Part shown: in pieces, positions 6,839 through 13,664 of the stretch
How the letters are laid out: every line of letters begins with the position of its first letter
Position numbering within the stretch: position 1 is the first letter of the stretch
NCBI GenBank assembly: GCA_045105695.1
Contig: JBGCDT010000236.1
Location: forward strand, 1 to 20,969
Direction of reading: 5' to 3'
Length of the DNA stretch: 20,969 nt
Source of the DNA: CALGLS01 sp045105695
GTDB taxonomy: Bacteria; Bacteroidota; Bacteroidia; Chitinophagales; Saprospiraceae
Made by a program: the position numbers and the translations under genes
The notes under the pieces: model-generated
The model's input: the letters and a program-made list of their open reading frames with translations, nothing else
Told to the model about the DNA's origin: nothing
The model's database searches: none

Positions 6839-8239
6839 TTACTCAGGTAACGTAGAATAGACTAAAGATAGTTTAGCCGGATATAAACTATGTTCAGGCC
6901 CATAGATAGCCATTCTGTTTATTTGTTCTTCTTTTAATAAAACTTGCAGGTATAAAGGTTCTTTTATTAAGCCATCTGCCATGTCTTGAAAGACCGCAGA
7001 AAGATTAAACGTATATTGTCTTAATGAACCGTTTTCTTCTTCTTGTCCTCCGAAGATAGATAATGCTCCCCTGTTAATAGCGAAGGCTACATCATCAGTT
7101 ATTAAATACGTTCCTTCATCGTTTCTTGTTGCAAGAACCACTTGTAATGGTGTGGGTCTGTTATCATCGTCCGGACTAGCAACAGTAACTGTCAATTCCG
7201 CTTTATTAATAATGGTGTTAGCAAAGTCTTCTGCATTAGGAATTTCTACTTTAACTACTGGTCCAATTAGTCCTTGTAGATAAAGCTCTCCATCTCCGCT
7301 AACAAAAGGTTGGTCGAGTGCCGTCGTTACCTCTGAAGACGGTTCATAAGTAGCATTGGTTATTTTAGGTACTAGCGTCCCTTCTGAATTAGTAAGAATA
7401 GTATGACGCCTGTATATCGTAGTATCTCCAGTAAATGAAGGGTAATTGTAATAAAACGTAATTCCTGCTCCAAGCGTCGACTGATCGACGAGTTCATTTA
7501 GATCGAAAGCCAAGATTCCGTCGTCTTCCTGAGCAGATCTAATGTGAATACCGTTGAGAAAATCTCGTAAGGAACTGGTTTCATTCAGAACAGTATCCGT
7601 AGTTAGACTGGTAAACTCTTCTCCAAAGCTAATTTCTAAAGGAATTCTCAGATGAGCATTTCTTACAAGGGTGTCATTTTCCAAAGTACCAGAGTCATTA
7701 TCTAATATTGCAGGTACGATGATCGTATTTGAACTGTCTACGTTTGGCGTAAATAGAATACTTCCAATAGGAGTTGGATCAAAGGTGTAAGACTTGTTTG
7801 AGTATATTTCTTCAACTATTTCCAACTTTTCAGTCATTCTGAATACTTCCAGATGGAAAGATTTGTCGACATCTCCATAAGCACCTAAGGGTTCATAGGG
7901 TAGATGTAATATAACAGAGTCTAGCGTACCTGTATAAAATTCATCAGGTGGTGAGAGACCAACTCTAAGCTCAGAGAAGATACTTGCAGAAGTTCTACCA
8001 AAAATAGGATCATTGTAGTTTCCACAGAAATAAGCATCATGGTTGTCTTGTGGCGTAGGATTGAACATCTCAAGACTATCATCTACAACATTAGACATAA
8101 GTAATGCAAGCGTATCCGTAGAAAACACATCAACATCTTCTTGCAATTCTGAACCAATCGTAGTCGGATCGGTACAAGAGGGTAGAAGTGCAATTAGAAA
8201 AAATGAAACGATACAGGTGATCGCGTAATAATTTTTCAT
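6839..8239 (-). CDS. DUF4270 family lipoprotein
   Basis: Predicted lipoprotein of unknown function. Seen: N-terminal signal with a hydrophobic core and a lipobox-like LLPSC with Cys22, followed by TDPTTIGSELQ, a pattern I associate with DUF4270. The remaining about 440 residues are rich in Thr, Ser, Asp and alternating beta-strand patterns, with segments such as LDSVILHLPYEP and NKAELTVTVASP suggesting repeated jelly-roll-like or beta-sandwich domains. No catalytic motif is visible. It is the first gene of an apparent operon with glmS, and in other Bacteroidota the family also tends to sit beside a short glycogen-synthase-like gene, as here. An envelope role linked to wall precursor supply is possible but is only a context guess. 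Confidence 0.85.
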   Translation of the reverse strand: MKNYYAITCIVSFFLIALLPSCTDPTTIGSELQEDVDVFSTDTLALLMSNVVDDSLEMFNPTPQDNHDAYFCGNYNDPIFGRTSASIFSELRVGLSPPDEFYTGTLDSVILHLPYEPLGAYGDVDKSFHLEVFRMTEKLEIVEEIYSNKSYTFDPTPIGSILFTPNVDSSNTIIVPAILDNDSGTLENDTLVRNAHLRIPLEISFGEEFTSLTTDTVLNETSSLRDFLNGIHIRSAQEDDGILAFDLNELVDQSTLGAGITFYYNYPSFTGDTTIYRRHTILTNSEGTLVPKITNATYEPSSEVTTALDQPFVSGDGELYLQGLIGPVVKVEIPNAEDFANTIINKAELTVTVASPDDDNRPTPLQVVLATRNDEGTYLITDDVAFAINRGALSIFGGQEEENGSLRQYTFNLSAVFQDMADGLIKEPLYLQVLLKEEQINRMAIYGPEHSLYPAKLSLVYSTLPE

Positions 8240-8258
8240 GTTTTTATTTACTTATTTT

Positions 8259-8289
8259 GAAAGTTAAATAGCTATATCGAACGTCTCAA
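8259..8289 (-). promoter_or_regulatory. Candidate promoter for DUF4270-glmS-DUF4290
   Basis: On the minus strand TTG (8289 to 8287) is followed after exactly 20 nt by TAACTTTC (8266 to 8259), one mismatch from TAnnTTTG. The spacing is ideal for a Bacteroidota -33/-7 promoter and predicts a short leader of roughly 10-15 nt before the ATG at 8239. Confidence 0.45.
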
Positions 8290-8323
8290 CGATGTTTTTA
8301 CACTAAGAATGGTTGCTTAGTTC

Positions 8324-8340
8324 TGTCAATTTATTTGACA
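8324..8340. repeat. TGTCAA-N5-TTGACA palindrome
   Basis: Perfect 6-bp inverted repeat with a 5-nt spacer, about 35 bp upstream of the -33 element of the DUF4270 operon promoter. Size and symmetry suit a dimeric regulator site. No regulator can be named, and 6-bp arms can arise by chance in AT-rich DNA. Confidence 0.3.
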
Positions 8341-8403
8341 ATTATCGACAGTTAACATCATGATCTTAGTAGTCAGAGAATCTATTTGGTGAAGCTATAA
8401 CGT

Positions 8404-8454
8404 AATAGTTGAATAGATTGCTTAGTTAACAGACAAGAAATCTATTCGACTATT
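8404..8454. repeat. Long inverted repeat (16-bp arms, one G-T position)
   Basis: AATAGTTGAATAGATT (8404-8419) pairs with AATCTATTCGACTATT (8439-8454) over 16 positions, with only one T-G pair. After one mismatch-type gap, CTT/AAG adds three more pairs, leaving an 11-nt loop centred near GTTAAC. Neither strand has a T-tract after the stem, so it is not a normal terminator. AATCTATT recurs at 8379-8386 and could compete for the same partner (8412-8419). Confidence 0.65.
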
Positions 8455-8480
8455 TTAATAGAGATGTTTCAGGGAAAGAT

Positions 8481-8521
8481 AAAAGAAGGTGAAACAACTG
8501 TAAGCCACTTCACCTTCTTTT
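8481..8521 (-). terminator. Hairpin terminator after the glgA-like gene
   Basis: AAAAGAAGGTGAA (8481-8493) and TTCACCTTCTTTT (8509-8521) form a 13-bp stem with a 15-nt loop. Read on the minus strand, the stem ends CTTCTTTTATCTTT. It lies about 20 nt past the stop of the glgA-like gene. T-runs on both sides would also allow function on the plus strand. Confidence 0.8.
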
Positions 8522-8541
8522 TGTAAACAAATACATTTTTT

Positions 8542-9360
8542 TTATTCGACTTCTTGCTCCATCAAAGAGTTGTAAAACTCAAGGTAAGCAGGCATTACTT
8601 CTTCTTCGCCAATGTAATCTAGTTTTGGAATATCCGTAGCATCCGAAACCTCCTGTACTTTTGCATCCATTTTTTCTGAGCCTTGAATGGTAGCATCCGA
8701 AAACTGTATTGCTCCTTCATGTAAGGTAGGCTTATTATCTACTTGATAAGCGGCTAAGTCTTCTGGCTCCAAATTATTGATGGAAGCTTTTTCTAGAAAA
8801 TCAGCTGAGAATCCAGCTCCTACGTTTTCTCCGTAGATAGAGTAGATCACTTTAGATTGCTGGAAAAGCGGTTCTGTTTTATAAGCTGTCTTAAGATAGA
8901 ATGGAACCAAGCTGGTCATCCATCCATGACAGTGAATAATGTCAGGTGGCCAGCCAAATTTCTTAACCGTTTCTATAACACCTTTACAGAAAAAGATCAT
9001 GCGTTCTGCATTGTCTTCGAAAGGTTTTCCTTTGTCGTCTTCAAATACTGACTTTCTCTTAAAAAAGTCATCGTTGTCCAGGAAGTAAACTTGAATTCGC
9101 GCTCCTGGAAGGGAGGCTACTTTAATGATTAACGGATAATCGTCTTCATCGACAATTATATTCATTCCGGAAAGTCTTACTACTTCGTGTAGTCTGTGTC
9201 TTCTCTCGTTTATTGTTCCATAACGGGGCATCAGTACTCTGATTTCCATCCCCTTTTCCTGAACGTATTGTGGCAATTGTCTAGCAATTGCAGCGATTTC
9301 AGAAAGTGCCGTATAAGGCTGCATTTCTTGTGTAATAAACAATACTTTCTTCTTATCCAT
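8542..9360 (-). CDS. Half-length glycogen/starch synthase-like protein (GT5 N-terminal domain only)
   Basis: Resembles the N-terminal Rossmann-like domain of ADP-glucose glycogen synthase GlgA, but at 272 aa is about half the usual 470-500 aa. Seen: VLFITQEMQPY at 6-16 (GlgA: VLHVCSEMFPL), EIRVLMPRYGTI (39-50), PDIIHCHGWMTSLVPFYLK for the domain's HxHDW-type strand, then KVIYSIYGENVG and a terminal segment LHEGAIQFSDATIQGSEKM matching the end of the GlgA N-domain. The ADP-glucose KxGGL motif is replaced by ALSEI (18-22) in an otherwise gapless alignment, and the catalytic C-terminal GT-B domain is absent. The frame is open and clean and the gene has its own terminator, so it is not obviously a decayed gene. 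Automatic annotation would call it glycogen synthase. Glycogen synthesis seems unlikely; a binding or regulatory role is open. Divergent from panC. Confidence 0.85.
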   Translation of the reverse strand: MDKKKVLFITQEMQPYTALSEIAAIARQLPQYVQEKGMEIRVLMPRYGTINERRHRLHEVVRLSGMNIIVDEDDYPLIIKVASLPGARIQVYFLDNDDFFKRKSVFEDDKGKPFEDNAERMIFFCKGVIETVKKFGWPPDIIHCHGWMTSLVPFYLKTAYKTEPLFQQSKVIYSIYGENVGAGFSADFLEKASINNLEPEDLAAYQVDNKPTLHEGAIQFSDATIQGSEKMDAKVQEVSDATDIPKLDYIGEEEVMPAYLEFYNSLMEQEVE

Positions 9361-9413
9361 ATTCGCAACAGTATTTTAGTAATGATCTGTTTCATCTTTA
9401 ATGAACAGCTATG

Positions 9414-9421
9414 CAAAGTTA
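9414..9421 (-). promoter_or_regulatory. Candidate -7 promoter box for the glgA-like gene
   Basis: On the minus strand TAACTTTG (9421 to 9414) matches TAnnTTTG exactly and lies about 54 nt before the ATG. No TTG lies at the usual -33 distance, so support rests on the -7 box alone. Confidence 0.4.
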
Positions 9422-9515
9422 GCAAAAATCCCAGACTTTACTGTATTATGCGTCTCCTTTGTCCGTAATGAACTGTTAAGAAAACCAGTATATTCGTAGG
9501 CTTTTGCCATATTCG

Positions 9516-9553
9516 CTGTTGGATTTAGCTTTTAAAGCTTTAGTCAGCAACAG
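9516..9553. repeat. Nested inverted repeats upstream of panC
   Basis: CTGTTG (9516-9521) and CAACAG (9548-9553) flank a smaller palindrome AGCTTT-T-AAAGCT (9527-9539). They lie about 65-100 bp before the panC ATG, in the divergent promoter region. They could form a cruciform or hairpin or be operator sites; chance is possible. Confidence 0.3.
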
Positions 9554-9617
9554 TAATTAAATGATCTTTAGCTCGAGTTTATTGTTGCTCAGCGTTTTAT
9601 GTATAAAATCACTATCG

Positions 9618-10472
9618 ATGTTTTTGTTTAAAAAAGTAAATGACTTCAAGGATTTTGTTAGGAGAAAACGATTAGAAAACCCAGATTGTACTTTTGGGTT
9701 TGTGCCGACAATGGGCGCACTTCATCAAGGACATATTTCTTTGATAAAGAGATCTGTTGCTGAAAATAATTTTACGGTATGCAGTATTTTCGTGAATCCT
9801 ACTCAGTTTAATGAAAAAACGGACTTGGATAATTATCCTCGGACCATTGAAAATGATATGGCTCTTTTGGAAAAAGCTGGAAACAGTATTCTCCTCTGGC
9901 CTTCTGCAACGGAAGTCTATCCGCCAAAACTAAAAACCAAATTGTCCATTTCATTTGACGGTTTGGAAAATGTAATGGAAGGTTACTTTCGGCCAGGACA
10001 TTTCGACGGGATGGCGCAGGTTGTTAAACGACTTTTGGATATAGTAGAATCAGATCGTCTCTATATGGGACAAAAGGATTTCCAGCAGGTCGCTATCGTA
10101 CGGAATATGATTGAGCAATTATCGATTCCCGTAGAGTTAGTTATGTGTCCAATCATTCGTGAGAAAGACGGTCTGGCAATGAGTTCGAGAAATGTTCGTT
10201 TACCTAAACGACACAGAAAAGAAGTACCTATTATTCATAAAACTTTAAAGTCTATAGCTCGTAAGATTGAAAAACAACCTATTACCAAGTTGAAAGAATG
10301 GGCGATTGAGCAATTGTCTTTATCTGATCTCAAACCTGAATATTTTGAAATTGTAGATGGGAGAACCTTGCAAGCGGTCACAAATGTTAATGAGACTGAT
10401 TATGTTGTAGCTTGTGTAGCCGTATGGGTTGGTGAAGTACGCCTTATTGATAACATGATACTAAAGGAATAA
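9618..10472 (+). CDS. panC: Pantoate--beta-alanine ligase PanC (pantothenate synthetase)
   Basis: Joins pantoate and beta-alanine with ATP to make pantothenate in the cytoplasm, the last step before the CoA pathway. From ATG 9618 it is 284 aa, normal for the family. Seen: VPTMGALHQGH at 29-39 (the ATP-binding HIGH-like motif), FVNPTQF with the following DLDNYPRT, GHFDGMAQVVKRL, the YMGQKDFQQ segment and REKDGLAMSSRN with the KMSKS-like SSR. An in-frame ATG at 9561 would add a 19-residue hydrophobic lead that a cytosolic enzyme does not need. A -7-like TATTGTTG at 9580-9587 (one mismatch) also favours the later start. panD follows 104 bp downstream on the same strand but with its own promoter. 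Confidence 0.97.
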   Translation: MFLFKKVNDFKDFVRRKRLENPDCTFGFVPTMGALHQGHISLIKRSVAENNFTVCSIFVNPTQFNEKTDLDNYPRTIENDMALLEKAGNSILLWPSATEVYPPKLKTKLSISFDGLENVMEGYFRPGHFDGMAQVVKRLLDIVESDRLYMGQKDFQQVAIVRNMIEQLSIPVELVMCPIIREKDGLAMSSRNVRLPKRHRKEVPIIHKTLKSIARKIEKQPITKLKEWAIEQLSLSDLKPEYFEIVDGRTLQAVTNVNETDYVVACVAVWVGEVRLIDNMILKE

Positions 10473-10521
10473 GGATCTTTTGGTCTTTGTTTTGTCTTAT
10501 AGTAGAATTCAGAAAATATTT

Positions 10522-10549
10522 TTTGATACCTAACAAATGATGTATCAAA
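10522..10549. repeat. 8-bp inverted repeat overlapping the panD promoter
   Basis: TTTGATAC (10522-10529) and GTATCAAA (10542-10549) are perfect inverted copies with a 12-nt spacer. The right arm ends 15 nt before the -7 box of panD and covers where the -33 element should be, a good position for a repressor or activator. No T-tract follows, so a terminator for panC is less likely. Confidence 0.5.
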
Positions 10550-10564
10550 GAAACTAAAAAATTA

Positions 10565-10572
10565 TACTTTTG
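10565..10572 (+). promoter_or_regulatory. panD -7 promoter box, possibly giving a leaderless mRNA
   Basis: TACTTTTG matches TAnnTTTG exactly and is followed by C. It ends only 4 nt before the panD ATG at 10577, so the start of transcription should fall on or within a few bases of the start codon. The PanD start is fixed by family alignment, so a leaderless or near-leaderless mRNA is implied. No TTG at -33. Confidence 0.5.
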
Positions 10573-10576
10573 CGCT

Positions 10577-10966
10577 ATGCTAATACAACGATTCAAGTCG
10601 AAAATACACAGAGCTACCGTCACTCAAGCAGACCTTAATTATGTGGGAAGTATCACCATAGATGAGGACCTCATGGATGCTGCAGTTCTACAGGAAGGAG
10701 AACGTGTACAGATTGTTAACAACAACAACGGGGCACGATTAGAAACCTACGTAATAAAGGGAGAACGTGGTTCTGGTGTCATTTGCCTGAACGGAGCCGC
10801 AGCTCGTAGAGTTGCCGTAGGCGACATTGTGATTATTATCAGTTATGGATTTATGACTTTAGAGGAAGCTAAAAAACATAAGCCAGCTTTAGTCTTTCCA
10901 GACGCTAATAACCACCTACCAAAGTCATCAACCAAGAAAAAGAAAAGCAAGAAGAAGAAAAAGTAG
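10577..10966 (+). CDS. panD: Aspartate 1-decarboxylase PanD (pyruvoyl proenzyme)
   Basis: Makes beta-alanine from aspartate, the substrate of PanC. It is a self-cleaving pyruvoyl enzyme. Seen: IQRFKSKIHRATVTQADLNY at the N-terminus, the cleavage pair G24-S25 in YVGSITID (Ser25 becomes the pyruvoyl group), NNNNGARLETYVIKGERGSG, and CLNGAAARRVAVGDIVIIISY. The conserved Arg54-type and Tyr58-type active-site context (RLETYVI) is intact. Normal family members end shortly after VFPD-type residues (VFPDANN here). This one carries an added tail with about nine lysines in KKKKSKKKKK and total length 129 aa. Transcribed alone from its own box, ended by a strong terminator. Confidence 0.97.
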   Translation: MLIQRFKSKIHRATVTQADLNYVGSITIDEDLMDAAVLQEGERVQIVNNNNGARLETYVIKGERGSGVICLNGAAARRVAVGDIVIIISYGFMTLEEAKKHKPALVFPDANNHLPKSSTKKKKSKKKKK

Positions 10967-10970
10967 AATA

Positions 10971-11008
10971 AAAAAAACCGAGCTGATCAAAATCAGCTCG
11001 GTTTTTTT
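10971..11008. terminator. Bidirectional terminator between panD and the TlpA-like gene
   Basis: A-tract plus ACCGAGCTGAT (10971-10987), CAAA loop, then ATCAGCTCGGT plus T-tract (10992-11010). The perfect stem is flanked by A7 and T9, so it can stop both panD (plus) and the convergent TlpA-like gene (minus, stop at 11034). Confidence 0.95.
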
Positions 11009-11033
11009 TTATTGCTATTAAGAACGTTCAGGA

Positions 11034-11543
11034 TTAGTGCTCTCCAATTGCTTCTCCTGCGTTAGCCTTGCTGACAGCATCTTCCAATGCAACTTCATCT
11101 CCTGGAGAGTAGCCATTGTGTTCGTAAACGATATGTCCGTTCTTGTCTATTACATAAGTCTGAGGAGGGTTTTGAAAACCCATCGCTCTTTGTAGCTCTT
11201 GGTTAGAATCACTTAAAACGGTGAAATCCCATTGTGTACTTTCTGATTTTGCTTTACCCAAACGTTGCTTCACGTCCAAGGTGATAGCGAGTAACTCTAC
11301 ATCATATTCCTCCAACCAGTCAGGGTATATCTCAGCGATATTGCTCAATTCTCTTTTGCAAGGGCTGCACCAAGTAGCCCAAAAACAAAGTACAGTTACT
11401 TTTCCATCCTTAGCAAATTTCTGCATGTTTACTGTTTCTCCTTGCAGTGTTTTTACATTCACATCTGGTAGTGTTTTTTGAGCAAAGGAGTTTGTCGAAA
11501 AGCAAAGGGCAAGGACTAAAAAGAGCGTTGTCATCAATTTCAT
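11034..11543 (-). CDS. Secreted TlpA-like thiol-disulfide oxidoreductase
   Basis: Thioredoxin-fold protein expected in the periplasm, reducing or exchanging disulfides in envelope proteins. 169 aa. Seen: signal peptide with cleavage near SFA-QK (about residue 21), a redoxin-type strand VTVLCFWATW, the active site WCSPC (58-62, Cys59 and Cys62), an extra Cys53 in the preceding strand, and the cis-Pro loop NPPQTYVID with Pro127. The insert of TlpA/ResA-type proteins lies between (LAITLDVKQRLGKAKSE and the following residues). It diverges from the DUF6029 and Omp28-like genes, and ends at a bidirectional terminator. Electron donor and client are not visible in the window. Confidence 0.92.
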   Translation of the reverse strand: MKLMTTLFLVLALCFSTNSFAQKTLPDVNVKTLQGETVNMQKFAKDGKVTVLCFWATWCSPCKRELSNIAEIYPDWLEEYDVELLAITLDVKQRLGKAKSESTQWDFTVLSDSNQELQRAMGFQNPPQTYVIDKNGHIVYEHNGYSPGDEVALEDAVSKANAGEAIGEH

Positions 11544-11941
11544 AAAAGTAATTATTTAGATATTATTTTAATAAATGGTTGTTTAATGTTCCTTAGAAAT
11601 GCAAAACTAAAGGATTTTATTTTTTTTATGCTTAAAAACTAAAAACCTTAAGTATTTTTGATGGCGGTTTAAAAGCTGCACGACAATCTATTTCTTTTTG
11701 CTTGGCGAAAGAGCGAGTTATTCTACGTTTAACTTATCTTTAACGCCGCCTTTTGAAGGTCTTAACAATGTTCCCAAATTGCTTTCTTTTGACGAATTAC
11801 TTTGTTTTTAGTCACGGATTATATCCAACTTCGGAAAGCTTCATAAAAATCACAAATTAACTATAGTTTTCGCTTTCAATGTTCTTGCGCCGCCAAGTTC
11901 TATTCACCATTTACACCATTTAAATTAACAAAACTCATTGT
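11544..11941. other. Divergent promoter region between tlpA-like and DUF6029 genes
   Basis: This 398-bp AT-rich spacer has no gene I can support. It holds a minus-strand -7 box for the TlpA-like gene (listed separately). For DUF6029 only one-mismatch sites are seen, such as TAGTTTTC at 11864-11871. No strong hairpin found. Confidence 0.6.
11602..11609 (-). promoter_or_regulatory. Candidate -7 promoter box for the TlpA-like gene
   Basis: On the minus strand TAGTTTTG (11609 to 11602) matches TAnnTTTG exactly and lies about 59 nt before the ATG. No TTG at the usual -33 distance. Confidence 0.4.
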
Positions 11942-13600
11942 ATGAGAATTTTATTTACACTTCTGTTTTCTCTGCTCATTTTCAGCAGTGCTTTACTTGC
12001 ACAAGACAAAGGTCGACTCTCCGGTAGCCTTGAGGCAAATGCTAACTTCTTTATTCGCGATTCTGCAATTGGAGCAGCGGGAATTCCGCAGTATGAATCA
12101 CAACTATATGGATCTGAAGCTTGGATGCAGCTTAATTATGCTTATAAAGGTTTCGATGTAGGAGTGCGATTTGACTTGTATAATAATTCTAATATTATCG
12201 ACCCTAATGCTTCTCGAACAGGGCAGGGCATTGGCCGTTGGTACATCAAAAAGAAACTGGATAAACTAGGAATATCTGCCGGTTATCTTTATGATCAAAT
12301 TGGCTCAGGGATCATATTCCGAGCTTTCGAGCAAAGACCCTTGGCAATTGATAATTCTTTGTACGGAGTACGACTGACTTACGAATTGACGCCAGATTGG
12401 CAATTGAAAGCTTTCACTGGTAAGCAAAGAAATCTTTTTGCATTTGTAGATACTGAGTTTACGGGTACGCCGATTTTCAAAACGTTAATAAAAGGATTTA
12501 GCGTAGATGGATTTTTGGCTGTTGGAAAAGAAGGGAGTATTTCTTTAGCTCCTGGGTTTGGGGTGGTTAATAAGACATTAGCGGAGTCTACTATGGAAGA
12601 AGTTGTTGGTGTAGTACAAGGCTACAGAAAGGAAGATCAGATAAAACCACAGTTTAATACTTATGCGTTTTCACTTTATAACTCTTTGACGGCAGGTAAT
12701 TCAACCTGGTATGTAGAAGGTGCTTATAAAACTACAGAGGTAGTAGATGACCCAGCCTTCGAAAGACTTTCTATATCTAATTTGAATGTACTTGGTAAAT
12801 TTACTAATGATGAAGGAACTATAGTCTACTCTTCTGTTACTTATGCTACTAAAAAAATTGGAGTAACATTAGATGCTAAACGAACAGATAATTTTAAGTT
12901 TAGAACAAATCCATTTGTCACCCTGAATAGAGGCGCAATTAATTTTCTTCCTCCTATGACACGTGATAACACTTATCGATTGACTTCGCGTTATGCTGCT
13001 GCTACTCAGGAGCTGGGTGAGCAAGCTTTTCAGTTGGATATCCGATTTGCACCTTCTAAAAAATTAAAATTCAACGTGAATTTTTCTAATATCACAGATT
13101 TAGAGAATGAACAGCTCTATAGAGAGATATTTACAGAAGCCTACTACAAATACAAAAGAAAATGGTCTCTCAAGGGAGGGGTACAATACCAGCAATACAA
13201 TCAATCTGTTTACGAGGTTAAAGATGTTCCTTTGCTAACATCAATAGTTCCTTACGCAGATTTCCTCTATAAATTTAACCGTAAAAAGTCCATTCGATTA
13301 GAAGCACAGTATATGCATACAGAACAAGATTATGGTAGCTGGATATTTGCTTTGGCAGAATTTAATATCAATTCGCATTGGGCTGTAGTTGTTTCGGACA
13401 TGTATAACTCATCTCCTACAAAGGCATCAGATTTTCAGAGAATTCACTACCCTAGATTCGATGTTTTCTATAACTTCAAATCCAATCGATTTGGACTCAG
13501 TTATGTCAAGCAGGTAGAAGGTGTTGTCTGTACAGGAGGTATTTGTAGACTAGAGCCTGCATTCAGTGGGGTTCGATTTAATGTAACGTCTAGTTTTTAG
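11942..13600 (+). CDS. DUF6029-like outer-membrane beta-barrel protein
   Basis: Secreted protein of 552 aa with a signal peptide ending near LLAQ (about residue 20). The mature part is built of alternating hydrophobic/polar beta-strands with many Tyr and Phe girdle residues (for example AWMQLNYAYKGFDVGVRFDLY) and ends in Phe (FNVTSSF), typical of an outer-membrane barrel. The pattern fits the DUF6029 family as I remember it; this assignment is from recall. Only two cysteines occur in the whole protein, C530 and C535 in the CTGGIC motif just before the last strand, suggesting a disulfide in the final loop. Followed after 64 nt by the Omp28-like gene without a terminator, so likely cotranscribed; divergent from the TlpA-like gene. 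Substrate or cargo unknown. Confidence 0.8.
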   Translation: MRILFTLLFSLLIFSSALLAQDKGRLSGSLEANANFFIRDSAIGAAGIPQYESQLYGSEAWMQLNYAYKGFDVGVRFDLYNNSNIIDPNASRTGQGIGRWYIKKKLDKLGISAGYLYDQIGSGIIFRAFEQRPLAIDNSLYGVRLTYELTPDWQLKAFTGKQRNLFAFVDTEFTGTPIFKTLIKGFSVDGFLAVGKEGSISLAPGFGVVNKTLAESTMEEVVGVVQGYRKEDQIKPQFNTYAFSLYNSLTAGNSTWYVEGAYKTTEVVDDPAFERLSISNLNVLGKFTNDEGTIVYSSVTYATKKIGVTLDAKRTDNFKFRTNPFVTLNRGAINFLPPMTRDNTYRLTSRYAAATQELGEQAFQLDIRFAPSKKLKFNVNFSNITDLENEQLYREIFTEAYYKYKRKWSLKGGVQYQQYNQSVYEVKDVPLLTSIVPYADFLYKFNRKKSIRLEAQYMHTEQDYGSWIFALAEFNINSHWAVVVSDMYNSSPTKASDFQRIHYPRFDVFYNFKSNRFGLSYVKQVEGVVCTGGICRLEPAFSGVRFNVTSSF

Positions 13601-13664
13601 TAGTTAAAACACATTTGCTGAATTATCGTTATATTATTACCATCAAAAAATAAAAAAAATCATC

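Larger units (their letters stand above)
8240..8541. other. Non-coding spacer between DUF4270 and glgA-like genes
   Basis: This 302-bp stretch has no credible gene but is rich in structure: the candidate promoter (8259-8289), a TGTCAA-N5-TTGACA inverted repeat (8324-8340), a long hairpin (8404-8454) with a third half-copy at 8379-8386, and the terminator of the glgA-like gene (8481-8521). TTGCTTAGTT also occurs twice in the stretch. Confidence 0.7.

Noticed and set aside
8481..8521. Stem read as part of a CRISPR-like repeat
   Set aside because: It occurs once, is a simple terminator with T-tracts on both sides, and has no spacer periodicity.
9196..9468. Plus-strand 90-codon frame at the start of the glgA-like gene
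   Set aside because: Antisense shadow, no domain, no promoter.
9561..9617. 19-residue N-terminal extension of PanC
   Set aside because: It would add a hydrophobic lead to a cytosolic enzyme. The family starts close to 9618.
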